DNA of 22,707 nucleotides. It comes from Microbacteriaceae bacterium UBA963 (lineage in GTDB: Bacteria; Actinomycetota; Actinomycetes; Actinomycetales; Microbacteriaceae). Location of the stretch: assembly GCA_002292955.1 (NCBI GenBank), contig DBCH01000093.1, forward strand, positions 1-22,707. Direction: 5' to 3'. Shown here piece after piece: positions 8,368-16,404 of this stretch; positions within the stretch are counted from its first letter, which is position 1, and every line of letters begins with the position of its first letter. The notes beneath the pieces were generated by a model. It searched no databases. It saw only the letters and a list, made by a program, of their open reading frames with translations, and was not told where the DNA came from. Made by a program: the position numbers and the translations under genes.

Positions 8368-8817
8368 GTGACGTATCGCGAAATCCTGTGGCCCAATCCG
8401 ATGATTTATCTGGCTTTTCTTCTTGAGATTCCCATAATCATGCTGCTGATTGCCCCGTTCTCACTTCCGCTCGGCATCCTGCTTTCCAGCGTCATCTTTA
8501 TCGCCATAACGATTGCCGTCACGGTCACGTCACCGCGCATTCAGATTGCAGATGGCAAGCTTCGCGTGGGCAAGGCATCCATTGGTCTTGAGTATCTTGG
8601 CGCTGCCTCGGCGTTTACCGGCACACATGCCATTGCCGAACGTGGACCTCAGTTGGATGCTCGTGCGTGGACGCGGTTCAGAGCATGGATTGGTCCCGTG
8701 GTTCGGGTGGAGATAAATGACGACGCAGACCCCACGCCCTATTGGCTCTTTAGTACGCGTCGTCCCGAACAACTCGTGGCCGCGCTGCGAACAGCTCGCG
8801 CAGAGGCGAAGCCCTAG
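8368..8817 (+). CDS. DUF3093 family membrane protein
   Basis: The open frame extends upstream into dut, but homologues begin close to the YRExLWP motif. The in-frame GTG at 8368 is therefore preferred, giving 149 residues. The protein starts TYREILWPNPMIYL and has two hydrophobic stretches, about residues 13-33 and 35-55, in a hairpin-like arrangement. A soluble C-terminal part of about 95 residues follows and includes WIGPVVRVEINDDADPTPYW and STRRPEQLVAAL. This matches actinobacterial DUF3093, of unknown function. No clear Shine-Dalgarno precedes the GTG, so the start is uncertain. The stop is 10 bp from the stop of the convergent DUF4193 gene. Confidence 0.8.
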   Translation: MTYREILWPNPMIYLAFLLEIPIIMLLIAPFSLPLGILLSSVIFIAITIAVTVTSPRIQIADGKLRVGKASIGLEYLGAASAFTGTHAIAERGPQLDARAWTRFRAWIGPVVRVEINDDADPTPYWLFSTRRPEQLVAALRTARAEAKP

Positions 8818-8827
8818 CGTCTCTGAA

Positions 8828-9124
8828 CTAGCTGTTGCACTCGATGCACACGGGGCCGAGCTTGTTCTGCTTGGCCAACTGCGAGCGGTGCTTTACGAGA
8901 AAACACTCGATGCACGTGAACTCGTGCTCCTGGGGTGGCAAAACGACAACGTTGAGTTCGACGTCGGAGAGATCGTGACCACCCACGCCAAAGTCGCCCA
9001 AATTATCGGCGTCTTCGAGGTCAACCGAGGCCGAAAGCTTCTCGGGAACTCGTTCCTTGAGAGCCTCGATAGATTGAGTGTCGTCGTCGTCGTTTTTACG
9101 CGGCGCGTCGTAGTCAGTTGCCAT
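8828..9124 (-). CDS. DUF4193 small zinc-ribbon-like protein
   Basis: This 98-residue acidic protein matches the actinobacterial DUF4193 family. The N-terminal half is Asp/Glu-rich (a run of four Asp at residues 12-15) and looks disordered. The C-terminal third has two CxxC pairs, Cys71/Cys74 (FTCIECF) and Cys93/Cys96 (PVCIECN), separated by a basic KHRSQLAKQNK segment. The spacing suits a structural zinc site. Function is unknown. Its position next to dut, DUF3093 and sepH is common in the phylum. It is divergent from sepH across 212 bp. No strong Shine-Dalgarno is visible before the ATG. Confidence 0.88.
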   Translation of the reverse strand: MATDYDAPRKNDDDDTQSIEALKERVPEKLSASVDLEDADNLGDFGVGGHDLSDVELNVVVLPPQEHEFTCIECFLVKHRSQLAKQNKLGPVCIECNS

Positions 9125-9178
9125 TTATCTTGAGTCACCTACACTTTTCGCTCAGAAGGGTGGGAGTGTTACGCGCCT

Positions 9179-9192
9179 GTAGTTTGCACTAC
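9179..9192. promoter_or_regulatory. Short inverted repeat in the DUF4193/sepH divergent region
   Basis: GTAGT and ACTAC form perfect 5-bp arms around TTGC. The repeat sits in the 212-bp intergenic region (9125-9336) that must hold both divergent promoters, 55 nt from the DUF4193 start and 144 nt from sepH. No convincing paired -35/-10 elements could be assigned in the rest of the region. Operator or hairpin function is only a possibility, given the short arms. Confidence 0.25.
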
Positions 9193-9324
9193 CACTCGCC
9201 GAAAGTCCAAACCCCTCGCGGTAAGCGGAAATTCCGGCAAAAAATTGTCCAACGGCGCACCGCGCTATTGACCACGATTGCCCGCCGCTCGTGGCACGAT
9301 AGGCGCTAGGTAAGTTCAGGGTTT

Positions 9325-9328
9325 GGAG
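9325..9328 (+). promoter_or_regulatory. sepH ribosome binding site
   Basis: GGAG lies 8 nt before the ATG at 9337. It fixes the sepH start, which also matches the family N-terminus (MRDL). Confidence 0.6.
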
Positions 9329-9336
9329 CCACTTAG

Positions 9337-10458
9337 ATGCGCGACCTCAACGTCACGAGCGTCGATACCGGCGTGATCGTGGCCACTGATTCCGACGGCG
9401 AAGAATATCGAATTGCCGTCGACGAGGTCACCGTGTCTCGCCTCAAGCGCCCGCACGTTGCGTCGCCCCAGGCGCGCGTCTCGCCCCGCGACATCCAGTC
9501 TCAGCTCCGAGCCGGCCTCACCCGAGAAGAAGTCGCCGAACTGACAGGGGCAAGCGCAGATGAGGTGGCCCGCTTCGAAGGCCCGGTTTTAGCGGAGCTC
9601 GAGTACATCATTAATGCCGCTCTCGCTCTTCCGGCGTTTTCCGAGGAGTCTGTCGGCGACGATCGGTCGGTCACCGTGGGTGCCCGCGTGCGCACACAAA
9701 TCGAGAATGTCGGTGGTGCAGACGAGCGCTGGGCAAGTTGGCGAAACCCCGCAGGCGAATGGCACCTTAAGTGCACCTTTCAGGTTGCGGGTATCGCACA
9801 CGAGGGCCGTTGGAGCTTCGAGCCCAAGCATCACCAACTGACACCGCTCAACGATGAGGCCGCCAACCTCATGGCCAATCAGGCATTCACCTCGGGGCTC
9901 ATTCCCCGACTGCGAGCCGTCGACGGCAAGCAGCGCCGCCAGACCGGGCCCTCCGCGCGCCTCACCGAAACGGCGCCCGGCCCCGAGCAGACGGCTATTC
10001 CGGTCGCGACGACTCCCACAGAGTCGGTGGTTGCCAAACCCGTAGTCGCCGAGTCGGTCGCCGAGTCGGTCGCCGAGACTGCGGCCGCCAGCATCGATGT
10101 CGTTACGCCAGTTGTCTCTGACTCGCAATCTGATGAGTCAGCAAAACAGGAAACACCCGCCGCGAGAGACGGCTCTGAGGTCGAAGAAGATGCTGCGCCC
10201 ACTCCCACCGCTGACCTGATGGCTGCCCTGCGGAAACGTCGCAGCGAAAACCACGACGCTCCGACATGGTTAGCGGAAGCGGCTTCTACGGAAGGCTCTC
10301 GCGCCAAGCCCGGTTCAATTACCGATGAGCTCGCGGAGATGCAGAACACTCAACCGACAAAGTCCTCACGCACGGGAAGCTCCCGACGGAATCGCGCTCA
10401 GATGCCCACCTGGGACGAGATTGTTTTTGGCACGAAGGTCGACGACGACCTCATCTAG
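9337..10458 (+). CDS. sepH: Septation protein SepH (DUF3071)
   Basis: SepH is an actinobacterial cell-division protein that, in Streptomyces and mycobacteria, binds FtsZ and promotes its assembly. This 373-residue copy has the expected two-part plan. A conserved N-terminal DUF3071 domain (about 1-165) starts MRDLNVTSVDTGVIV. It includes a helix-turn-helix-like segment, LTREEVAELTGASADEVARFE, with WRNPAGEWHL further on. A long low-complexity Ala/Glu/Ser/Thr/Pro linker follows (about 200-345), then a short conserved C-terminal motif, MPTWDEIVFGTK. Part of the linker is encoded by a 12-bp tandem repeat. GGAG 8 nt upstream supports the ATG. The stop overlaps the convergent hydrolase gene by 8 bp. 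Confidence 0.93.
   Translation: MRDLNVTSVDTGVIVATDSDGEEYRIAVDEVTVSRLKRPHVASPQARVSPRDIQSQLRAGLTREEVAELTGASADEVARFEGPVLAELEYIINAALALPAFSEESVGDDRSVTVGARVRTQIENVGGADERWASWRNPAGEWHLKCTFQVAGIAHEGRWSFEPKHHQLTPLNDEAANLMANQAFTSGLIPRLRAVDGKQRRQTGPSARLTETAPGPEQTAIPVATTPTESVVAKPVVAESVAESVAETAAASIDVVTPVVSDSQSDESAKQETPAARDGSEVEEDAAPTPTADLMAALRKRRSENHDAPTWLAEAASTEGSRAKPGSITDELAEMQNTQPTKSSRTGSSRRNRAQMPTWDEIVFGTKVDDDLI
10045..10077 (+). repeat. 12-bp tandem repeat within the sepH linker
   Basis: The unit GTCGCCGAGTCG occurs twice in full (10045-10056, 10057-10068) and then as a 9-bp partial copy (10069-10077). It encodes a V-A-E-S repeat in the disordered linker. The unit length is a multiple of three, so copy-number changes would alter linker length without breaking the frame. 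Confidence 0.8.
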
Positions 10459-11623
10459 CGCCGGTTGACTCGGTGACCCTCAACCACGGAATGAGCATCT
10501 CGCGCTCAGACATGCCCCCGTGCTGACCCACCATTCCGCGCGCTTCGGCTCGAGGGGTTCGCGCGTCATAGAGAGCATCGTTGTGTTTTGGAATCACGAT
10601 GAGTTCGCCCGCGCGCATTCGAACCTCGGCGGACATCTTCCCCCAGATGCCTGCGGCAACGAGGTCTTCGGGAGTGAGCACCCAGGCCACGTCGCGCACG
10701 TGGATGGCCCACGCGTCCGCTGCATTCCCGGAAAGCGCCGCATCGGCAATAGCCTGGCGCGGACTGCCCTCGTGAGCGAAGATCTGCAGCCCTCGGGGCT
10801 CGCCGCCCAAGACTGGGTTTCCCTCGATCCCGGAATCAAGGGCCGCGACATCGACGTGCCGAGCCGACGGTACATCGAGCACACCATGATCAGCGGTGAG
10901 ATAGACCTCTACGCCGCGCGGCAGTGACGTGCAGAGCGATCGTAAGGCGCTGTCTACCTCCTCGAGTGCAGCCAACCACGCCGTGCTGGTCACCCCCTGC
11001 GCGTGCGCAATCTGATCCAACTCGGGGATATAGAGCATCACAAAATCGACACCCTGGGCTACCTCGTCGCACGCACGCTGAACCCGATCGGAGATCGCGT
11101 TCTCCCCCACGTATTTCGCTCCCGAGTGCACAACCTGCGTCAGAGGCGACTTTTCGAACCGCGGCAAGCCGACGATTGACGACTTCTTTCCTGCGCACTG
11201 TGCGCTCTCGTGAAGCGTAGGCACGCCGAGCCATGCACCGAGGTCGGCAACATCGGTGAGGCCGCTCAGCTGATTGATGACATTGCCCGTGTCGGGATTC
11301 ATGATGCGGTATCCCAGCACGCCGTGAGTTCCCGGGAGTTCGCCGGTGGCCAGCGAAGCGAGAGCCGAAGCCGTGGTGGACGGAAAAACCGTGGTCATGC
11401 GCACGACCTGCTCAAAGTGCCCACGGAGAAAGGGCGCGTGACCGAGACTGTCGGCGAGGTTCATGAGGCCGAGTCCGTCCACGAGCACGAGCACGACTGC
11501 GTTCGCGGGAGGGAGGCCGAGCGGGTTGGGCAACTCCTCAACACCCAGACTCGCATAGCAACTTGGCAACACGTCGGTCAGCCGTGCGTCGCTGGGCGGA
11601 GTGCTCGGTAGCATAAGGCTCAT
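10451..11623 (-). CDS. Alkaline-phosphatase-superfamily hydrolase (type I phosphodiesterase / nucleotide pyrophosphatase family)
   Basis: This 390-residue protein has the metal-site motifs of the nucleotide pyrophosphatase/phosphodiesterase family. VLVDGLG carries the first metal Asp (Asp49), and VFPSTTASA the nucleophile Thr (Thr83 or Thr84). YIPELDQIAHAQG and LTADHGVLD supply further Asp/His ligands, and a late QHGG the last His. No signal peptide is evident, so it appears cytoplasmic. The natural substrate is unknown. The ATG at 11623 is chosen; ATG 11614 is 3 codons in and could be leaderless, while an ATG at 11674 would overlap parC. The start codon is 1 bp from the divergent parC start, and the stop overlaps sepH by 8 bp. 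Confidence 0.85.
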   Translation of the reverse strand: MSLMLPSTPPSDARLTDVLPSCYASLGVEELPNPLGLPPANAVVLVLVDGLGLMNLADSLGHAPFLRGHFEQVVRMTTVFPSTTASALASLATGELPGTHGVLGYRIMNPDTGNVINQLSGLTDVADLGAWLGVPTLHESAQCAGKKSSIVGLPRFEKSPLTQVVHSGAKYVGENAISDRVQRACDEVAQGVDFVMLYIPELDQIAHAQGVTSTAWLAALEEVDSALRSLCTSLPRGVEVYLTADHGVLDVPSARHVDVAALDSGIEGNPVLGGEPRGLQIFAHEGSPRQAIADAALSGNAADAWAIHVRDVAWVLTPEDLVAAGIWGKMSAEVRMRAGELIVIPKHNDALYDARTPRAEARGMVGQHGGMSEREMLIPWLRVTESTGAR

Positions 11624-11627
11624 TATG
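11609..11627. promoter_or_regulatory. Back-to-back start codons of the hydrolase and parC with embedded promoter-like elements
   Basis: CATTATG (11621-11627) contains the minus-strand ATG (11623) and the plus-strand ATG (11625), 1 bp apart. On the minus strand CATAAT (11627-11622) matches 5 of 6 of the -10 consensus and lies 7 nt before the second hydrolase ATG at 11614, a leaderless layout. On the plus strand TAGCAT (11609-11614) matches 4 of 6, and AAGG (11615-11618) is a weak Shine-Dalgarno for parC. No good -35 was found for either. Confidence 0.35.
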
Positions 11628-14063
11628 ACGACTTCCGCCAGCACCCCCGAAGCCGGCGACCACATCACGGACATCGACCTTGCCGTCGAGATGCAAGATT
11701 CCTTCTTGGAGTACGCGTATTCGGTGATTTATTCGCGCGCTCTCCCCGATGCCCGTGACGGTCTCAAACCCGTTCAACGCCGGATCCTGTTCATGATGCG
11801 CGACATGGGCCTTCGCCCGGAGAAGGGGCACGTCAAGTCTGCCCGCGTTGTGGGCGAAGTCATGGGCAAGCTGCACCCCCACGGAGATGCGTCCATCTAC
11901 GACGCCCTGGTGCGCCTCGCGCAAGACTTCACGCTCCGGGTGCCTCTCGTCGACGGTCACGGAAACTTTGGCTCGCTCGACGACGGGCCTGCGGCTGCTC
12001 GTTACACCGAGGCCCGTCTCGCCGCGGCCGCAATGGCGATGACCGAGGACCTCGACGAAGACGTGGTCGACTTTGTCCCGAACTACGACAACCAGTTCAT
12101 GCAACCCGAAACGCTCTCGGCCGCGTACCCCAACCTGCTCGTCAACGGTTCGAGCGGAATTGCCGTGGGCATGGCCACAAACATGGCGCCGCATAACCTC
12201 GTCGAAGTCATCAACGCGGCAAAGTACTTGCTGTCCCACCCCGAGGCGTCTCTCGCTAAGCTGATGTCTTTTGTTCCCGGCCCCGACCTGCCCTCCGGTG
12301 GCACCATCATGGGCCTCACCGGCATCGCCGAGGCCTACGAGACCGGAAGGGGTTCGTTCAAAATGCGCGCGAAAGCCAGCATTGAGAACGTCTCCGCGCG
12401 CCGCGTCGGAATCGTCTTTACCGAACTGCCGTACCTCATTGGCCCCGAGAAGGTGATTGACAAGATCAAAGATGGCGTGACGACAAAGAAGTTGTCGGGC
12501 ATCAGCAATGTCATCGACCTCACCGATCGCCATCATGGTCTCAAGCTGGTGGTCGAGATTAAGACCGGCTTCAACCCGGAAGCTGTGCTCGAACAGCTCT
12601 ACCGGTTTACTCCTCTCGAGGACTCTTTCAGTATCAACAACGTTGCTCTCGTCAACGGCAGTCCGCAAACTCTGGGCCTCAAGGGCCTCCTCGAGGTGTA
12701 TCTCGATCATCGCAAGACGGTCGTTACCCGGCGTTCGCAGTTTCGACTCGGTAAGCGCAGGGAGCGCCTTCACCTCGTCGCAGGTCTACTCATCGCCATT
12801 GCCGACATCGACGAGGTCATCCAGGTCATTCGCGCGAGTGACGACGCCGACAGCGCTCGCGCCACACTGATGACGGTGTTTGATCTCAGCCAACCGCAGG
12901 CCGACTACATTCTCGAGCTGCGGTTGCGCAGGCTCACCAAATTCAGTCGAATCGAGCTCGAAAAGGAGTCGGCGGAGCTCGCGCAGGAAATCACCGAGCT
13001 TGAGCAGATTCTGGCGTCGCCCGAGCGACTGATTCAGGTAGTGGGCGACGAACTCTCTGCCACGGCCCAAGCCCTCGGCACGCCGCGCCGCACCGAACTG
13101 AGCGATGCCGAGATTGTCGTGACGCCCGCGCGGGGCGAGCCCGAAGCGTCGCTTGAGGTTGAAGACTCTCCCTGCATCGTCACACTCAGCGCGGACGGCC
13201 ACCTGATGCGCCTTGATGGAACCGCTTCAAACGGATGGGGTCTTGCCAAACGAACCGTGCACGACGCCCTGCGGTCGAGCGTCGTCACAACCCGTCGCTC
13301 GGAGATTGGCGCGGTGACCTCTCGGGGACGCGTCGTCGGAATGTCCCCCGTCACCCTTCCGCACTCCCCCGTTGACGCCCCTTCGATCAAAGGGGCTGTG
13401 GATGCCAGCCGCTATGTTGACGTTGAGAAGGGCGAGACAGTCGTGACTCTCGTTGGCCTTACCGAGGGAGTTCTTGCCCTCGGAACCGCGCAGGGCGTGG
13501 TGAAGCGCATCGACCTTGCCACTGCGGGCTTGAGGCCGGGCCAGCATATTATTTCTCTGCAGCCCGGCGATGCCGTCGTCGGCGCAACGCTCGCCAGTGA
13601 CGCCCACTGGCTGGCGTTCATCACCTCGGACGGCCAACTACTGCGCTTCGAAGCCGCAAACGTTCGCCCCCAAGGGGCAGGTGCCGGTGGCATGGCGGGC
13701 ATCAAGCTCTCCGACGGTGCTCACGTCGTCAGTTTCACGGCCGTAAGTTCGACTGACGATGCCAGCGTGGTAACCGTCTCCGCCAGCCTGGAAACCCTGA
13801 TGGGTGTTGGGGCCCAGCGGGTCAAGGTCACCCCATTGAGTGAGTTCCCCGCCAAGGGCCGAGCGACTCAGGGTGTTCGCGCACATGCGTTCTTGAAGGG
13901 CGAAGACATGCTGACTACCGCGTGGGCAGGGCGAGGGCCGGCACATGCCAGTGATCTGGCCGGAAAGCCCGTTGAGCTGCCCGCGGAACTCGCGAAGCGC
14001 GATGCCTCGGGAACCAAGGCCGAGGGCGACATTAGCTTTCTCGGCTCTCACTTCTCCGGCTAA
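11625..14063 (+). CDS. parC: DNA topoisomerase IV subunit A
   Basis: This 812-residue breakage-reunion subunit, paired with ParE, decatenates daughter chromosomes and relaxes supercoils. The winged-helix/tower core has SRALPDARDGLKPVQRRIL, HPHGDASIYDALVRLAQ, and AARYTEARL with the DNA-linking Tyr127 preceded by Arg126. The C-terminal part is a GyrA-type beta-pinwheel with blades such as GVVKRIDLATAGLRPGQ and GAGAGGMAGIKL. The Gln-Arg-rich GyrA box is not seen, which favours ParC over GyrA, as does pairing with the convergent parE. The position equivalent to E. coli GyrA Ser83 is Ala89, as in mycobacterial GyrA. The ATG at 11625 gives the family N-terminus; the frame is open 24 bp further upstream. 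Confidence 0.93.
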   Translation: MTTSASTPEAGDHITDIDLAVEMQDSFLEYAYSVIYSRALPDARDGLKPVQRRILFMMRDMGLRPEKGHVKSARVVGEVMGKLHPHGDASIYDALVRLAQDFTLRVPLVDGHGNFGSLDDGPAAARYTEARLAAAAMAMTEDLDEDVVDFVPNYDNQFMQPETLSAAYPNLLVNGSSGIAVGMATNMAPHNLVEVINAAKYLLSHPEASLAKLMSFVPGPDLPSGGTIMGLTGIAEAYETGRGSFKMRAKASIENVSARRVGIVFTELPYLIGPEKVIDKIKDGVTTKKLSGISNVIDLTDRHHGLKLVVEIKTGFNPEAVLEQLYRFTPLEDSFSINNVALVNGSPQTLGLKGLLEVYLDHRKTVVTRRSQFRLGKRRERLHLVAGLLIAIADIDEVIQVIRASDDADSARATLMTVFDLSQPQADYILELRLRRLTKFSRIELEKESAELAQEITELEQILASPERLIQVVGDELSATAQALGTPRRTELSDAEIVVTPARGEPEASLEVEDSPCIVTLSADGHLMRLDGTASNGWGLAKRTVHDALRSSVVTTRRSEIGAVTSRGRVVGMSPVTLPHSPVDAPSIKGAVDASRYVDVEKGETVVTLVGLTEGVLALGTAQGVVKRIDLATAGLRPGQHIISLQPGDAVVGATLASDAHWLAFITSDGQLLRFEAANVRPQGAGAGGMAGIKLSDGAHVVSFTAVSSTDDASVVTVSASLETLMGVGAQRVKVTPLSEFPAKGRATQGVRAHAFLKGEDMLTTAWAGRGPAHASDLAGKPVELPAELAKRDASGTKAEGDISFLGSHFSG

Positions 14064-14093
14064 GCGCAGATCTGGAGAGACGTCTCACTGCGC
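14064..14093. terminator. Candidate bidirectional terminator between parC and parE
   Basis: Outer arms GCGCAG (14064-14069) and CTGCGC (14088-14093) enclose a perfect palindrome, GAGACGTCTC (14077-14086). This makes a two-part hairpin directly after the parC stop and 20 bp before the parE stop. No T-tract follows, so this is inferred from symmetry and position between convergent genes. Confidence 0.4.
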
Positions 14094-14113
14094 GAGCAAC
14101 GACCAGCCGCGAA

Positions 14114-16195
14114 CTAAACGTCGATTCGGTCCCGCGACATGCGTGCCGATCCCTCGACGATGAACTCCCGACGAGGAGCCACCTCGCTGCCCATCAGAAG
14201 TTCAAACATGGCGTCTGCCGCGGCGCCGTCTTCTACGCGCACGCGACGCAACGACCGGTGCTCTCTATCCATGGTGGTTTGTGCCAACTGATCCGCGTCC
14301 ATCTCGCCCAAGCCCTTGTAGCGCTGGATGGGCTCTTGATAGTTTCGCCCCGTCTTGCGCAACTTCTCAAGGGTCTGATGCAGCTGGTCCTCGGAGTAGG
14401 TATAGATGATGTCGTTGGGTTTTGAACCGGCGTTGATGGCCACAACCCGGTGAAGAGGCGGCACCGCAGCAAAGACCCGACCCGCTTCGATCAGTGGGCG
14501 CATGTAGCGGAAGAACAGCGTGAGAAGCAGGGTGCGGATGTGAGCGCCGTCAACATCGGCGTCACTCATGATGATGACTTTGCCGTAGCGGGCAACGTCG
14601 ATGTCGAAACTCCGACCAGAGCCTGCACCGATCACCTGAATGATGGCCGCACACTCAGCATTGTTGAGCATGTCGGCGACGCTGGCTTTCTGGACGTTCA
14701 GAATTTTTCCGCGAATGGGTAAGAGCGCCTGATACTCGCTGCGTCGAGCCAGTTTGGCCGTGCCGAGAGCTGAGTCGCCCTCCACAATAAACAGCTCGCT
14801 CTCCGCCACATCGCTACTCCGGCAGTCAACCAACTTGGCCGGGAGGCTGGAGGATTCGAGCGCCGTCTTGCGTCGCTGCGTCTCCTTCATGGTGCGGGCC
14901 GAGATACGACCCTTCATCTCCGAAACAACCTTTTCAAGCACGAGAGCACTCTGGGTCTTGTCGTCTCTCTTTCCCGAGGTCAGTCGTGCGGTGAGTTGCT
15001 GTGCGACAACGCCGGCAACAATCTGCCGGGCAGCGGGCGTGCCCAGAACCTCTTTGGTCTGCCCCTCGAACTGGGGCTCAGGAAGGCGCACGGTGATGAC
15101 GGCCGTGATGCCCGCCATGGCGTCTTCTTTCTCGACCTTGTCGGAACCCGCCCTCAGACGCCGAGCGTTGGCTTCCACCTGAGCGCGAATGACCTTCAAG
15201 AGTGACTGTTCGAATCCCTGTTGGTGCGACCCGCCCTTGGGTGTGGCGATGATGTTCACGTAAGACTTGACAACGGTGTCGTAGCCCGTGCCCCAGCGCA
15301 GGGCGATGTCGACGTGACACGTTCGCTCGACCTCCTGCGAAATCATGCTGCCGTCATCTTGAAGGACGGGAACATTCTCGGTAAAGCTTGCTTCTCCGTC
15401 GAGGCGCCAGGTGGCGGTGATGGCTTCGTCGGGTGCCAAGAAATCCACGTACTCGGCGATTCCACCACTGAACGAAAACTCGCTGACCTCTGAAGAACCC
15501 GATCGGCTATCGTCGATGCGCATGTACAGTCCGGGAACCAGGAACGCCGTTTGTCGCGCACGGGCCGCGAGCTCCTCCGTGCTGAACTCGGCGCCCGGAG
15601 TGAACACCTGCGGGTCCGCCCAATAGCGAACACGGGTGCCCGTGACTCCCTTGGCCACTTTGCCGATCTTGCGCAGTTCGCTCGCCGCATCGAAAGCCGT
15701 GAACGGCGAGGAGGGCGACAGGCCCGCGCTGTCATCGAAGATGCCGGGCTCACCTCGATGAAAGGACATGGCCCACGTCGCGCCATCACGGTCAACCTCA
15801 ACGTCGAGGCGTTCCGACAGGGCGTTGACAACGGAAGCACCGACACCGTGCAGACCACCCGAGGCGGCATACGAACCCCCGCCAAACTTGCCACCGGCGT
15901 GGAGCTTGGTGAAGACAACCTCGACGCCACTGAGTCCCGTCTTTGGCTCGATGTCAACGGGGATACCGCGACCCGTATCGCGAACCTCAACCGAACCGTC
16001 GTCGTGTAGCACGACATCAATCTTTGCCCCGTTGCCAGCCAACGCCTCGTCGACAGAGTTGTCGATGACTTCCCACAGGCAGTGCATGAGTCCGCGAGAA
16101 TCGGTTGACCCGATGTACATGCCCGGACGTTTGCGGACCGCTTCAAGTCCCTCAAGGACCGACAGGTGTCGGGCCGAGTACTCCGCGCTGGCCAC
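14114..16195 (-). CDS. parE: DNA topoisomerase IV subunit B
   Basis: This 693-residue ATPase subunit pairs with ParC. GHKL ATP-site motifs are visible: EVIDNSVDEALAG (Mg-binding Asn), DTGRGIPVD, and the lid GGLHGVGASVVNALS. QTKEVLGTP lies in the transducer region. The TOPRIM domain has EGDSA and the acidic DADVDGAHIRTLLLT, followed by QRYKGLGEMD. The start is the GTG at 16195, giving VASAEYSARHLSVLEGLEAV; GAGGAG lies 4 nt upstream (6 nt if GAGG is counted). A further in-frame GTG at 16234 lacks a Shine-Dalgarno. The gene is convergent with parC (50-bp gap) and divergent from DUF7455. Confidence 0.94.
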   Translation of the reverse strand: MASAEYSARHLSVLEGLEAVRKRPGMYIGSTDSRGLMHCLWEVIDNSVDEALAGNGAKIDVVLHDDGSVEVRDTGRGIPVDIEPKTGLSGVEVVFTKLHAGGKFGGGSYAASGGLHGVGASVVNALSERLDVEVDRDGATWAMSFHRGEPGIFDDSAGLSPSSPFTAFDAASELRKIGKVAKGVTGTRVRYWADPQVFTPGAEFSTEELAARARQTAFLVPGLYMRIDDSRSGSSEVSEFSFSGGIAEYVDFLAPDEAITATWRLDGEASFTENVPVLQDDGSMISQEVERTCHVDIALRWGTGYDTVVKSYVNIIATPKGGSHQQGFEQSLLKVIRAQVEANARRLRAGSDKVEKEDAMAGITAVITVRLPEPQFEGQTKEVLGTPAARQIVAGVVAQQLTARLTSGKRDDKTQSALVLEKVVSEMKGRISARTMKETQRRKTALESSSLPAKLVDCRSSDVAESELFIVEGDSALGTAKLARRSEYQALLPIRGKILNVQKASVADMLNNAECAAIIQVIGAGSGRSFDIDVARYGKVIIMSDADVDGAHIRTLLLTLFFRYMRPLIEAGRVFAAVPPLHRVVAINAGSKPNDIIYTYSEDQLHQTLEKLRKTGRNYQEPIQRYKGLGEMDADQLAQTTMDREHRSLRRVRVEDGAAADAMFELLMGSEVAPRREFIVEGSARMSRDRIDV

Positions 16196-16393
16196 AATTC
16201 TCCTCAAGAAACTTTCCCGTGTGCCCCTATTCACGAGGCTCGTTCATAACCTACTTGGCAGTTCTCACAGTGGACGTCACCACACCGGAATGGGGGAACA
16301 ATATGCTTTGAGCGAAATGCCTACGAAGAGTGAGGAGTCTGTCAGATGGACGTGGTTAAGTAGGGGTTGTACGCAAGCATTCACAGACATCGC

Positions 16394-16399
16394 AGGAGG
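16394..16399 (+). promoter_or_regulatory. Ribosome binding site of the DUF7455 gene
   Basis: A perfect AGGAGG lies 5 nt before the ATG at 16405, the strongest Shine-Dalgarno in the window. An out-of-frame ATG immediately follows it at 16400. The rest of the 209-bp divergent region back to parE (16196-16393) shows no promoter pair I could assign with confidence. Confidence 0.7.
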
Positions 16400-16404
16400 A
16401 TGCC

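Noticed and set aside
11538..12773. 411-codon open frame on the minus strand opposite parC
   Set aside because: It lies over the conserved breakage-reunion core of parC and the hydrolase start; its composition is that of an antisense shadow.
14077..14086. GAGACGTCTC palindrome as a regulator operator
   Set aside because: It lies between two convergent stop codons, far from any start, so a hairpin or terminator role is more likely.
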